Assembly: GCA_009841605.1 (NCBI GenBank)
Contig: VXLM01000105.1
Coordinates: 1 to 42,919, forward strand
Length of the DNA: 42,919 nucleotides
Reading direction: 5' to 3'
From: Dehalococcoidia bacterium
GTDB lineage: Bacteria > Chloroflexota > Dehalococcoidia > Lucifugimonadales > VXLM01
Part shown: one piece after another, positions 27,426-36,800 of the stretch
Position numbering within the stretch: position 1 is the stretch's first letter
Layout of the letters: every line of letters starts with the position of its first letter
Notes under the pieces: model-generated
Databases searched by the model: none
Told to the model about the DNA's origin: nothing
Seen by the model: the letters and a program-made list of their open reading frames with translations, nothing else
Translations under genes and position numbers: made by a program

Positions 27426-28949
27426 TTAATGCCTGAAGTGGCGGATGCCGGTGAAGACCATCGTCATGCCTTCCCGGTTCGCGGCTTCGATGACCTCGTC
27501 GTCACGCATCGAACCGCCTGGCTGGGCTATGGAAGCAACCCCCGCCTGAGCGGCAGCCTCGATGTTGTCGGCAAACGGCATGAAGGCGTCGGACGCCAAC
27601 GCGCTGCCCGTGACTTTGTCGCCCGCTGTCTCGATGGCGAGTCTGATGCTGGTCACGCGGTTCGGCTGCCCGGTTCCCATGCCGACTAGCGTGTTGTCCT
27701 TGCCGAGCACGATGGCGTTCGACTTGATGTGCTTGCACACCCTCCACGCGAAGGCCAGATCGGCAAGCTCTCGCTCTGTCGGTTCTCGCTCGGTGACGAC
27801 CTGCCATGAAGCAGGGTCCTCTTCAATCGCGTCGGCAGTCTGAAGCAGAGCGCCTCCCGATACTAGCCGCAGATCGAAGCCGCTCAGGTCGCCGCCCGTC
27901 GCGTTCACCTTCAGGATGCGGGTCTCCTTCCGTCGCTTGAGGATATCGAGGGCCTCCGGCTCGTAGTCGGGCGCGACGATCACGTGGTACAGGACGCCCC
28001 GCATGGCCCTTGCGGTCTCGGCGGTCAGCGTTCGGTTGTAGGCAACGATGCCCCCGTATGCCGATACGGGATCGCCCTCCAGGGCCCGACGGTATGCCGT
28101 GGGCTGATCGTCGTGCACTGATAGTCCACAGGGATTCAGGTGCTTGACGATACAGGCCGCCGCATCGGAAAAGTCCGTCACGGCCGACCACGCCGCCTCG
28201 GCGTCGAGGTAGTTGGTGAAGGACATCTCGATGCCGTGCAGCCGCTCGGCGTTCACGATTCCTCCCGACCCCAGCGGGTCACGGTATACCGACCCCTTCT
28301 GATGAGGATTCTCGCCGTAGCGCATGTCAGCGATCTTCTCGAAGCCGACCGTGAATTCCGAGCCTGACACGACATCGCCGTCGCTCAGGTACCGCGAGAC
28401 TGCCGCATCGTACTGCGCCACGTGCCGGAACGCCTTGAGGGCAAGTCCCTTCCGCTCTTCCAGCGTAAGAGAGTTGGCCTGTCGTATCCGCTCACCGACC
28501 CAACCGTAGTCATTGGGATCGACAATGACGATTACCGAGGGATAATTCTTCGCTGCGGCGCGGATCATCGTCGGCCCGCCGATGTCTATGTTCTCCAGTG
28601 CGTCTTCGAGCGTCACGCCCGGTTTGCGAATCGTCTCAACGAAGGGATACAGGTTCCCGACCACCACGTCGATGCCGTCGATGCCGCGTTCGCTGAGCTC
28701 AGCGACATGGGACTCCAAATCGCGCCTCGCAAGAATACCGGCGTGGATGACCGGATGCAGCGTCTTGACCCTGCCGTCCAGCACCTCTGGGAACCCGGTG
28801 ACGTCCGAGAGCAGTGTTACCGGCAGCCCTGCGGCGGTCAGCTCCCCGCGCGTCCCGCCCGTGCTGATGATCTCGAATCCGGCCTCGATCAGCTTTCCGG
28901 CAAACTCTACGGCTCCCGTCCTGTCGTAGACGCTAATGAGCGCTTTCAT
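27426..28949 (-). CDS. purH: Bifunctional AICAR transformylase/IMP cyclohydrolase
   Basis: It carries out the last two steps of IMP synthesis: formylation of AICAR and ring closure. The 507 residues match PurH. The N-terminal cyclohydrolase (MGS-like) domain has ISVYDRTG, STGGT, VTGFPEVLDGRVKTLHPVIHAG and GNLYPF. The C-terminal transformylase has RYGENPHQKGS, KHLNPCG (usually KHTNPCG), AYGGIVAYNR and the FMPFADN ending. It lies downstream of purM with a 177-base gap that contains a common hairpin repeat. It is convergent with the DUF6282-like gene, four bases away. Confidence 0.97.
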   Translation of the reverse strand: MKALISVYDRTGAVEFAGKLIEAGFEIISTGGTRGELTAAGLPVTLLSDVTGFPEVLDGRVKTLHPVIHAGILARRDLESHVAELSERGIDGIDVVVGNLYPFVETIRKPGVTLEDALENIDIGGPTMIRAAAKNYPSVIVIVDPNDYGWVGERIRQANSLTLEERKGLALKAFRHVAQYDAAVSRYLSDGDVVSGSEFTVGFEKIADMRYGENPHQKGSVYRDPLGSGGIVNAERLHGIEMSFTNYLDAEAAWSAVTDFSDAAACIVKHLNPCGLSVHDDQPTAYRRALEGDPVSAYGGIVAYNRTLTAETARAMRGVLYHVIVAPDYEPEALDILKRRKETRILKVNATGGDLSGFDLRLVSGGALLQTADAIEEDPASWQVVTEREPTERELADLAFAWRVCKHIKSNAIVLGKDNTLVGMGTGQPNRVTSIRLAIETAGDKVTGSALASDAFMPFADNIEAAAQAGVASIAQPGGSMRDDEVIEAANREGMTMVFTGIRHFRH

Positions 28950-29021
28950 TCGGTTGTTCTTCTCCTGTCATCTAGTGTCCTGTGCCAGAGATTCATCGAA
29001 CAAATCAGCGCGCGATTTATC

Positions 29022-29044
29022 CCCTCTCCCTTGATGGGAGAGGG
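29022..29044. repeat. Hairpin repeat between purM and purH
   Basis: CCCTCTCCC and GGGAGAGGG form a 9-bp stem around TTGAT, followed by GGCTAGGGTGAGGGTGA. This looks like a common interspersed repeat of bacterial genomes. It could alter purH expression relative to purM. Confidence 0.6.
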
Positions 29045-29126
29045 CTAGGGTGAGGGTGACTCCCCGGAACAAACCCAACTGCTTTATACAACGAGCTTCA
29101 GAAACAGGACGCTAGGGACTGCCATC

Positions 29127-30152
29127 TCAGAGGTTGACCCTCCTGTCGCCCGGCGCTCGGACGACCTCTCCCACGACGCGAGCATCCGGCGTCAGAGAGC
29201 ACACCTCCTCGGCGTTCTCCGGATCGCAGGCGATCACCATCCCCAGCCCCATATTGAACACGTGGTACATCTCGTCCGAGTCGATATTGCTGAGCTCCTG
29301 CAGCAGGGTGAAAATCGGAGGAACAGTCCAAGCTGAGGCGTCAAAATGCGCGCCCAGCCCCTCAGGGAGCACTCGCGGAACGTTGTCTCGCAGTCCCCCT
29401 CCTGTAACGTGCGCCATGCCCTTGGCTAAACCGAGCACGGGCCGCACCACCGGGTAATAGGCCGTATGCGGCTGCAAGAGCGCTTCCCCGATACTGCCGC
29501 CTAATTCCTCGTGACGCTCAAACAGCGGTGATGGGTCGTCGTCGAGTCTCAGCGCGTGTCGCACCAGCGAGAACCCGTTGGTGTGCAGACCATTCGACGG
29601 AATGCCTACCAGTACGTCGCCCTCACGGATGGTCGAGCCGTCCAAAATTTCGTGCTTCTCAACCACGCCGACCGCGAAGCCCGACAGGTCGAACTCTCCC
29701 TGCGCGAACAGCCCCGGAAGCTCCGAGGTCTCCCCGCCGATGAGGGCGCACCCGTTCTCGATGCAGGCCGCCGCGATGCCCCGGACGATCTCCTCCGCGA
29801 GATCGGCGTCCATCTTGCCCGTCGCAATGTAGTCAAGGAAGAACAGTGGCTTTGCGCCGCACACGATGACGTCGTTGACACACGCATTGACGACATCCCG
29901 TCCGAGGTTCTCGAACCGGCCCATGGCAAGCGCGATTTTGAGCTTGGTGCCGACGTTGTCGGTGCCTGAGACGAGCACCGGCTGACGGTAGCCCGACAGC
30001 TCGAACAACCCGCCGAACCCTCCGACTCCGCCCAGCACCTCCGGCCCGTGTGTCGTGGCGGCGAGCGCCTTGATACGTTGCTTGGCGGCCTCTGCCGCGT
30101 CGAAGTCGACTCCGGCGTCCCTGTAGGTCTGTCCGGACTGCGGCTGTGACAT
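29127..30152 (-). CDS. purM: Phosphoribosylformylglycinamidine cyclo-ligase
   Basis: AIR synthetase closes the imidazole ring in purine synthesis, using ATP. The 341 residues show TYRDAGVDFDAAEAAK, GTDNVGTKLKIAL, DVVNACVNDVIVCGAKPLFFLDYIATG, IGGETSELPGL, GIPSNGLHTNGFSL, MAHVTGGGLRDNVPRVLP and YHVFNMGLGMV, the order expected of PurM. The ATG at 30152 overlaps the purF stop (TGATG), so the two genes are translationally coupled; a TTG codon directly before it is less likely. Confidence 0.97.
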   Translation of the reverse strand: MSQPQSGQTYRDAGVDFDAAEAAKQRIKALAATTHGPEVLGGVGGFGGLFELSGYRQPVLVSGTDNVGTKLKIALAMGRFENLGRDVVNACVNDVIVCGAKPLFFLDYIATGKMDADLAEEIVRGIAAACIENGCALIGGETSELPGLFAQGEFDLSGFAVGVVEKHEILDGSTIREGDVLVGIPSNGLHTNGFSLVRHALRLDDDPSPLFERHEELGGSIGEALLQPHTAYYPVVRPVLGLAKGMAHVTGGGLRDNVPRVLPEGLGAHFDASAWTVPPIFTLLQELSNIDSDEMYHVFNMGLGMVIACDPENAEEVCSLTPDARVVGEVVRAPGDRRVNL

Positions 30153-31558
30153 CAATTCTCGAAGGCCAGCTTGTCCATTTCGAGCTGGACGGGAATGGGC
30201 TGGTTGCCCGTGAAGCAGGCCATGCAGTTCCGGTCCTCGACCGTCCCGATTGCCTTGAGCAGACCGTCGGTGCTTAGGTATCCGAGGGAGTCCGCCCCCA
30301 CGACTTCGGGAATCTCGCTGATATCCCTATTGGACGCGAGAAGCTCCTCACGTGTCGGAAAGTCCACGCCCAGGTGGCAGGGGTGCTTGATCGGGGGCGA
30401 GGCTATTCTCAGGTGCACCTCGCTGGCCCCGCCGCGCCGGAGCATTGCTACGAGCTGGGCCTGCGTCGTCCCTCGAACGATGGAGTCATCTACCACCACG
30501 AGACGTTTGTCCTTGATGTTCTCGATCAGTGGGTTGTACTTCATGCGCGCGCCCATATCTCTCAGGCGTTGGTCGGGCATGATGAACGTGCGCACGACGT
30601 AGCGGTTCTTGATGAGGCCTTCCTCGAATGGGATGCCGGACTCCTCGGCGTAGCCCACCGCGGCGGGTATGCCGGAGTCGGGGACGCCGATAACCATGTC
30701 GGCGTCTGCGGGATGCTCTCTGGCGAGCTGTTCCCCCATTGACTTGCGACTGTTGTATACGAGGCGGTTATCGATCACGCTGTCGGCGCGGGCCATGTAG
30801 ATATGCTCGAAGATGCAGGGAGCGCGAATGCCGTCGGACATCCGGCGGCTCACGCTGCGAAGGCCGTCCGCGTCGATCGCGACCACCTCGCCGGGGTGTA
30901 TGTCCCGGACGAACTCGGCGTCGATCTGGTCGAGAGCGCACGTCTCCGACGCGATCACCCAGCCTCCATTGAGCTTGCCGATGCAGAGCGGGCGCACACC
31001 CATCGGATCGCGAATGCCATACACCGTGTCCTCCGTCATCACCGTCAGGGAGTACGCTCCTTCGAGCCTCCCCATGGCGTAGACGATGCGTTCCTCCAGC
31101 GTGGGAGCCGGTGCGTGGGTCATCAGGTGGGCGATGATCTCGGAATCGCTGGTGGTATTGAACGTCGCTCCCCAGTCCTCAAGCTCGGACCGGAGCGCCC
31201 TGGCGTTGACGATATTGCCGTTATGAGCGAGGGCGATCTCCACGCCGGAGCCGTTGGAGAAGATCGGCTGGGAGTTCTCGATGGTGCTCCGGCCGGTGGT
31301 CGAGTAACGGGTGTGGCCGATGCCGAGGTGTCCGGGAAGGACGACGAGGTCTTCCTCGTTGAATGCCTGGGTGATGAGTCCCATCGCCGTGCGACTCTTG
31401 ATTTGGCTGCCGTCGCTCGTGGCGATGCCCGCGCTTTCCTGCCCGCGATGCTGAAGGGCGTGGAGCGCGAAGTATGTGGTCCGGGCGGCGTCCTCTCCTG
31501 GTAGATATGCTCCAACGATGCCGCAAGCCTCTCGCGGCCTATCCGTCGGAAAGGACAT
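30152..31558 (-). CDS. purF: Amidophosphoribosyltransferase
   Basis: It commits PRPP to purine synthesis with ammonia from glutamine. The 468 residues start MSFPTDRPREACGIVG; Cys12 would be the glutaminase nucleophile after propeptide removal, as in the Bacillus-type enzyme. HALQHRGQESAGIA, GHTRYST, HNGNIVN, the PRPP-binding VVVDDSIVRGTTQ and the cysteines in APCIFEHIYMAR, PPIKHPCHLG and NCMACFTGNQ fit a [4Fe-4S]-type PurF. The chosen start has GGGGGTG upstream; the open frame extends 29 codons further but lacks family similarity. It is the first gene of purF-purM-purH. Confidence 0.97.
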   Translation of the reverse strand: MSFPTDRPREACGIVGAYLPGEDAARTTYFALHALQHRGQESAGIATSDGSQIKSRTAMGLITQAFNEEDLVVLPGHLGIGHTRYSTTGRSTIENSQPIFSNGSGVEIALAHNGNIVNARALRSELEDWGATFNTTSDSEIIAHLMTHAPAPTLEERIVYAMGRLEGAYSLTVMTEDTVYGIRDPMGVRPLCIGKLNGGWVIASETCALDQIDAEFVRDIHPGEVVAIDADGLRSVSRRMSDGIRAPCIFEHIYMARADSVIDNRLVYNSRKSMGEQLAREHPADADMVIGVPDSGIPAAVGYAEESGIPFEEGLIKNRYVVRTFIMPDQRLRDMGARMKYNPLIENIKDKRLVVVDDSIVRGTTQAQLVAMLRRGGASEVHLRIASPPIKHPCHLGVDFPTREELLASNRDISEIPEVVGADSLGYLSTDGLLKAIGTVEDRNCMACFTGNQPIPVQLEMDKLAFEN

Positions 31559-31650
31559 CCTCACCCCCTGAATCTGCGGCTTGGAGACTATCCCTGCACT
31601 GCCACCACCACTTGAGATTATAGGCGCGACATCGGGCATGGTCAACGAAA

Positions 31651-31678
31651 GTAGGGCCGATTGACGAATCGCCCCTAC
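31651..31678. repeat. Hairpin repeat upstream of purF
   Basis: GTAGGGCCGATT and AATCGCCCCTAC form a 12-bp stem with one mismatch around GACG. The same GTAGGGGCGATT core occurs in the repeat unit at 41387. It may end the MFS transcript before purF. The rest of 31559-31717 is unremarkable. Confidence 0.65.
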
Positions 31679-31717
31679 GGGACAAGACGCATTGAATAAA
31701 TTTGGTGCAACACACCC

Positions 31718-33058
31718 TCACTCACCGTTGCCCTTCAGCCTCGTCTGCGCCCGGATGGAAGGCATCAGGAGGCCTATCAAGAACAGCAGGGACAGACTCA
31801 CGCCTGAGATGATCGTGATCGCCATCGGCGCGCCGACCCGCTCAGCCAGCGCTCCGACGATGAGCGACCCCGCAGGGCTGGTTCCTATCGCCAGGCTGAT
31901 TACTCCCAACGCCTTGCCGCGCATTCCCGCCCGTGCAACTAGCATCACCACCGTCGCCTGCATGGTCGAGAAGCCTGCCGTGCCCGCCCCGAGGACGAGC
32001 AGCAGGGCCAGCGACATCAAATAGACCTTGGAGAAGGAGAATCCCATCAGGCAGACGGCCGCCAGCACCGAGCCGCCTATGAAGATCAGCCCATGCCGCC
32101 GCATGTTGGTGGACGAGGCAATTGCGATCGCACCCGCCGACGCTCCCAGCCCGGCGACCGAGTCCATCAGCCCCATCAGATCGGGCCCTACTCCCAGAAC
32201 GTCGCGCGCGATAACCGGAATGAGGAACCGGTACGGGAAGAACAGCACGTTCATGACGATGGTAATGAGCACGACGGCCAGCAGCGTCCGCTGCCGGAGC
32301 GTATATCGGACCCCCACCAGCAGGTCGACCATCATCCGCCGTCTTGCCGCAGATGCCCGTCCCTTGATGTCGAGCCTTAGCATCCAGACCAACACCATCG
32401 AGACCATGGAGAAGACGACCACTGCCACGTATCCGCCCACCACGTCCACTTGGCTGATCAGGACCCCCGCGAGCGCAGGCCCGACCATGGCGCTGGCGTT
32501 CATGCCAATCGAGTCGAGCGCAACGGCATTCGTGACGCCGTTGCTCCCCACGAGGTCGTGGATCATCGAACGCCGGGTTGGCAGCTCCAGCGCCCAGGCC
32601 GATCCGACGAGGGTGATGGTCACGTAGGCGTGCCAGAACTCCTCCCTCCCCATGACAAGGATAGCCGCCATCCCTATCCCGGCCACGAACCCGACCACCT
32701 GCGTCACGCGAAGCAGCTTGAGCCGGTCGAACCTGTCGGCCAGCACTCCGCTCAGCAGACCGACGAAGAGCATCGGCGCGAGGGAGAAGAACCCGACCAG
32801 CGACACGAGAAACGCAGAGTCGGTGAGCGTCAGCACCATCCAGCCGAGCAGCGTCATCTGCATCCACCGCGACAGCAGCGAGGAGAAGTTCGCCGGCCAC
32901 ATGATGCGGTAGCTCGGACTCTGGAATGCCGCAAACGTGCGCGGCAGCTTGGAGCGGCGGGGGAGCCTCACGCTATTGCCCGCACTCGGAGCTATTGGTG
33001 GCACCGTACGCGGCACAGCGCGGACGCTTTCGCGTACATTCCAAGCCAGCGCCGGCAC
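31718..33058 (-). CDS. MFS transporter
   Basis: The 446-residue inner-membrane protein has about 12 hydrophobic segments. The loop after segment 2 reads GVLSG-VLADRFDRLKLLRV, the MFS motif A, and the general pattern (FQSPSYRIMWPANFSSLLSRWMQMT and following) is like EntS/MFS_3 exporters. The first about 40 residues are basic and cytoplasmic. The start is taken as GTG at 33058, immediately after the TGA of the lipoprotein gene, which gives translational coupling; a later start is possible. Substrate unknown. It lies upstream of purF but is separated by a hairpin. Confidence 0.85.
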   Translation of the reverse strand: MPALAWNVRESVRAVPRTVPPIAPSAGNSVRLPRRSKLPRTFAAFQSPSYRIMWPANFSSLLSRWMQMTLLGWMVLTLTDSAFLVSLVGFFSLAPMLFVGLLSGVLADRFDRLKLLRVTQVVGFVAGIGMAAILVMGREEFWHAYVTITLVGSAWALELPTRRSMIHDLVGSNGVTNAVALDSIGMNASAMVGPALAGVLISQVDVVGGYVAVVVFSMVSMVLVWMLRLDIKGRASAARRRMMVDLLVGVRYTLRQRTLLAVVLITIVMNVLFFPYRFLIPVIARDVLGVGPDLMGLMDSVAGLGASAGAIAIASSTNMRRHGLIFIGGSVLAAVCLMGFSFSKVYLMSLALLLVLGAGTAGFSTMQATVVMLVARAGMRGKALGVISLAIGTSPAGSLIVGALAERVGAPMAITIISGVSLSLLFLIGLLMPSIRAQTRLKGNGE

Positions 33059-33532
33059 TCACTGCGATCTCTCTCGCACGGTATGGACTGCCCATTGCAC
33101 GGTCGCGACAGCCTCCACCTCGTCGATTAGGCACCCCTGATTATCCAGCTTGACAGAGTAAAAGCCGTCGGTGGCGACAAAGAATGCGTACCGCGATTCG
33201 TAGAAAAAGTGGGTATCTGTCATTTTCTCGGCGATTTGTCGGGGTGCCAGTATTTGAAGAACATTACCAAACGGGTCAACGACGCTTGGTACGCCGCAGA
33301 TGTGCTGGTCGTGCTTTTCCTGCATTACTTCCACCGACACCTCCATCCGGCCTCCCCGTTCGTCCGCGCCAACCCCGAAGGTCGATTTATGGAATCCCGA
33401 CTCCAAGAGGTCGAAAGTCTCAGGCAAGGGAAAACGCACCCCAAGAGAATTCTCCTCTTCCGACTGCCCGCAGGCGAGCATCGCTCCCAACACGACCGAC
33501 ACGAGAGAAACGGCGAGCATTCGAAGAATCAT
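33059..33532 (-). CDS. Putative lipoprotein
   Basis: The 157-residue protein has a short signal peptide (MILRMLAVSLVSVVLGAML) and a lipobox ending at Cys21 (M-L-A-C-G), so it is probably lipid-anchored outside the membrane. The mature part is a small, mainly beta protein (LGVRFPLPETFDLL, ESRYAFFVATDGFYSVKL) I do not recognise. An open frame upstream adds 12 residues, but the ATG at 33532 gives the more usual signal peptide. Its stop touches the start of the MFS gene, so the two may work together in export (inference). Confidence 0.75.
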   Translation of the reverse strand: MILRMLAVSLVSVVLGAMLACGQSEEENSLGVRFPLPETFDLLESGFHKSTFGVGADERGGRMEVSVEVMQEKHDQHICGVPSVVDPFGNVLQILAPRQIAEKMTDTHFFYESRYAFFVATDGFYSVKLDNQGCLIDEVEAVATVQWAVHTVRERSQ

Positions 33533-33696
33533 GACGTTGAGGAAGTTACGTCCCGGCCGCATAAGCAATTCCCGTCAAGCAGTGATGCCATTGATTGTAG
33601 ACCGCACTCACTACTTCAGAAAACGGGTTTACAGGTGTGCCAAGAGTCCGTTGTACCGTCGCTAAGCGGGACCCTTGCATAACTGCCACGACAGCC

Positions 33697-33827
33697 TGTC
33701 ATTCCGAGCGTAGCGAGGAATCTAGGATTTTGGGCCAGCGTCATTGGGACATTTCCGGCTACGAGACGCCGCATGGAGGACAGGGATTTTAGATTCCTTA
33801 CTCCGCTGCGCTACGTTTGGAATGACA
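33697..33827. repeat. Palindromic repeat element, copy B
   Basis: The left end TGTCATTCCGAGCGTAGCG and right end GGAATGACA enclose 131 bp. It is the same family as the copies at 4095, 38571 and 41495. It lies between the lipoprotein promoter region and the 3' end of the giant membrane protein gene. Confidence 0.85.
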
Positions 33828-33878
33828 GAAATTGGAGTTACCTGAAGGTCTCCTGCGGGAGAGACGGTGAACGCCCCA

Positions 33879-36800
33879 TCACTCTCGAACGCGAAAAATT
33901 CGCACGTCGCGGTTCTCATAGACCTGTTCGAGCGCCCCATCGAGGCCGTTGTCGAACTTCGCGAGTCCCAACGGGTCGTAGTAGAGATGCTCGACCTTGC
34001 CGAGGTAGACGTACTCGACGTCGTACTTGCGCATGATGTCGAGCGCCTCTTGATTGGACAGTGCATTGTAGATTCGCGCGACCTCGCGGATGCGCTCGTC
34101 GACGGTCTCGCGGTAGCTCCAGCGCTGCTGTTCCTGATGCCATTCCCAGCCGACGATGCTAGGCAGACCCGTATAGATCGAGACTCGCCCACCCCAGCGG
34201 TAGGTGGGCGTCACCCCTTCGAGCATCACGGGTGAACCTTCGACGTTTTGCTGTATCCAGCGGATGGCCTCGTAGTCCGCCGTCAGGTCGATGGTTCCCC
34301 CCCGGTCCGAGTACGTTTGACCGTCGCGCATGTAGGCCATGCCATCGAGGGTGAGCGGAATAGTCGTATCGAATCGGACGGGGAGCCTGTCCATTGTTCC
34401 GAGCACCGGATAGACGGAAACGCAGACCACGAGGGCCCCCAAGCCGCCGAGCCACACCTTCTTCCACTTCGGCATTGAGTCCAGAGACCCTATCCGCCCG
34501 TGCCACAGTCGCCACAGCATGTACGCCGAGGCCAGCGCCAGCAGCACCCAGACCTGGAGGTAGAACTTGAACACCGTGTTCATGCGGTCGATATCGCCCT
34601 CGACGCGATATACATCCACTCCGATAACCACGCAGAACGCCGTGAGCGCCAGCAGGAGAGCGAACACCGTCTGTGGCGCGTCCAAGCGTGAGGAGAACAC
34701 GATGCGCACCGCCGTCGCCAATGCCAGCACGACGAGCGCGAACACGAAGGGCGTCGTGCTGCCCGTTACCTCCACCGGCTTCAGCACGACCACAAGCCCA
34801 ATGGCGCCTAGCCCCAATGCGACGAGCGCAATACGCACAACGCCCATCCATTTGCGGTGCGTAGGCTCCACTTCCGGTGCGCCGTCCCGCTCCGGCGCCT
34901 CGACGAGTTTGGAGAAGGGACGCCAGACGATTCGCCCCAGATCGAGAAGCCAGCCGCGCGACTCGTTGACGACAAACGACCCGATGACGAACACGAACAG
35001 TCCCGCTATCAGCAGGAACTGCCAGAGTACCGTCTGGTTGGTGGTGGCTTCGAGACTGGAAAAGGCCGTCTCGTAGTTCAAATGGTACGGCAGGAAGGCG
35101 ACGAACCCGATCAGGAAGATCAGCGCCCCCTTGACCGCAGCTTCGGCAATGACCACCAAGTTCAGCCCGCCGGTCCTCAACACCCCCGCGAGCAGGACGG
35201 CAGCCATGCTCAACAGCAGGTACGTCGGGTAGTCCCACGTATTCAGCGGGCGGAGCGCGCCGACCGCTATCCCCAGCACCGCCACCTGCGCGATGTCGGC
35301 AAGGCCCCAGCCCATCCCGGCGAGTCGGCCGCCACCTGGCACGGAGCTTCTTGCCCGCAATACGACTGCCAGCGCGGCTCCAACAACCAGCACGGTAAAC
35401 GGCAACGCCATGAGATGCGCGTGCAGGTCGGCGAACAGGAAGGTGAAGTACGGGAACTCCGTGATCTCGTTGCCCGGCGGATCGGGTGGCATCATCCGGC
35501 TGCTGCGCCAGAAATCGAACCCTCTGAGAGGCTCATTCTGAATGAACGCCCAGAGGTTCTCGATGCTCTGAATAGCGCCGTCAAGGTTCCCAATCACCGT
35601 CACGAATAGCGCAGCAGAAACCCCGGCAATTACCGGAGACCACGCGAAGGTGCCATTGTGCTTCTCGGGAACGTCTCTGGGGCCTTCACGTGCCTGCCTG
35701 CGAGAGAGTTTCGTCCGCGCCGACTCCGCGAGGTTGTAGACGACGCTGAACGCCCCGACGACGGTGAGAGCGAAGAACATCGGCACCGCAAGGTTCACCG
35801 CGATAGCCGTGTCGATGCCGGTCGCGTGGATGAACGACGCGACGATGAACTGTCCCCAGTAGTAGTAGTTGAGGTAGCCCCCCGCGTACCAGGGGTCGTA
35901 TGGCGGCATGAATGAGGACTTCAGCACGGCGTTCAGGTACGCCGTGTCCATCGGCTTCTCGCCCCCTTGCCACTGGTGCCACAGATCGGGGTTCGCCATT
36001 CGCAGCACGACGAAGGCGATGAAGGCGGCGATGAAGACCACCTCGCATATCGCAATGACCCTCCACCGCTCGCGGAAGAACGACCATAACGACGACCATG
36101 TGAACCCCAGCACGATGCACGATGCCACCCCGACCGCACCGACTCCTAATAGAACCGACCCGAACGAGAACGCCATCCATTGCAGACTCGCTAGCAGCCA
36201 TGCCACGAGAGAGACAACCAGGATGCCTAGCAGCTTGGCTAGCAGGTACCCCCCGTCCGGAAGCCACCGGAAGACCGCGAGCGCAATCGGCAGTATCGCC
36301 AACGCCATGAGCTGCATGACGACCAGCCACGCCACGACCGGCATCCTGCTCGCTATCCCATCGGGGTTCACGATATCCGTCCACGTCCCCCCCGCCCGCT
36401 GAGCGTGAAGGTCCTCCTCGGAGAGCAACAGACCAACCGGCTTCGGAACCGTCTGGATAGGTGCCCTAAAGTCTTCCAATCCAAACGGATCGTCTCCCGC
36501 AGCGTCGAGGATGCGCTCGCGAATGGTGCCCGCGTCGAGCCGCTCGACATTCTCGAACACCAGGCCCTTCGGGTGGTCATATACGGAAAAACTCTCGTCG
36601 GCATACCCCAGATTGACGTTCAGTCCCGGCGGCGTCTCCTGACCCTGCGGCGTTGGGAGTCCCGGCCTCCCGTAGGTATCATCTACAAGCGTCACACCCG
36701 CAATGTTGGGATAGCTCGTTTCGACATTCACCAGCCGGTATCCAAGTTCACCACCGAAAAGCTGTCGGTAGTACGCCGACGTAACCGGATACCTCTCCGG

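Noticed and set aside
34159-35238. A 359-codon minus-strand frame inside the giant membrane protein gene
   Set aside because: It is a frame shadow of a gene with continuous hydrophobic helices and the YYY motif.
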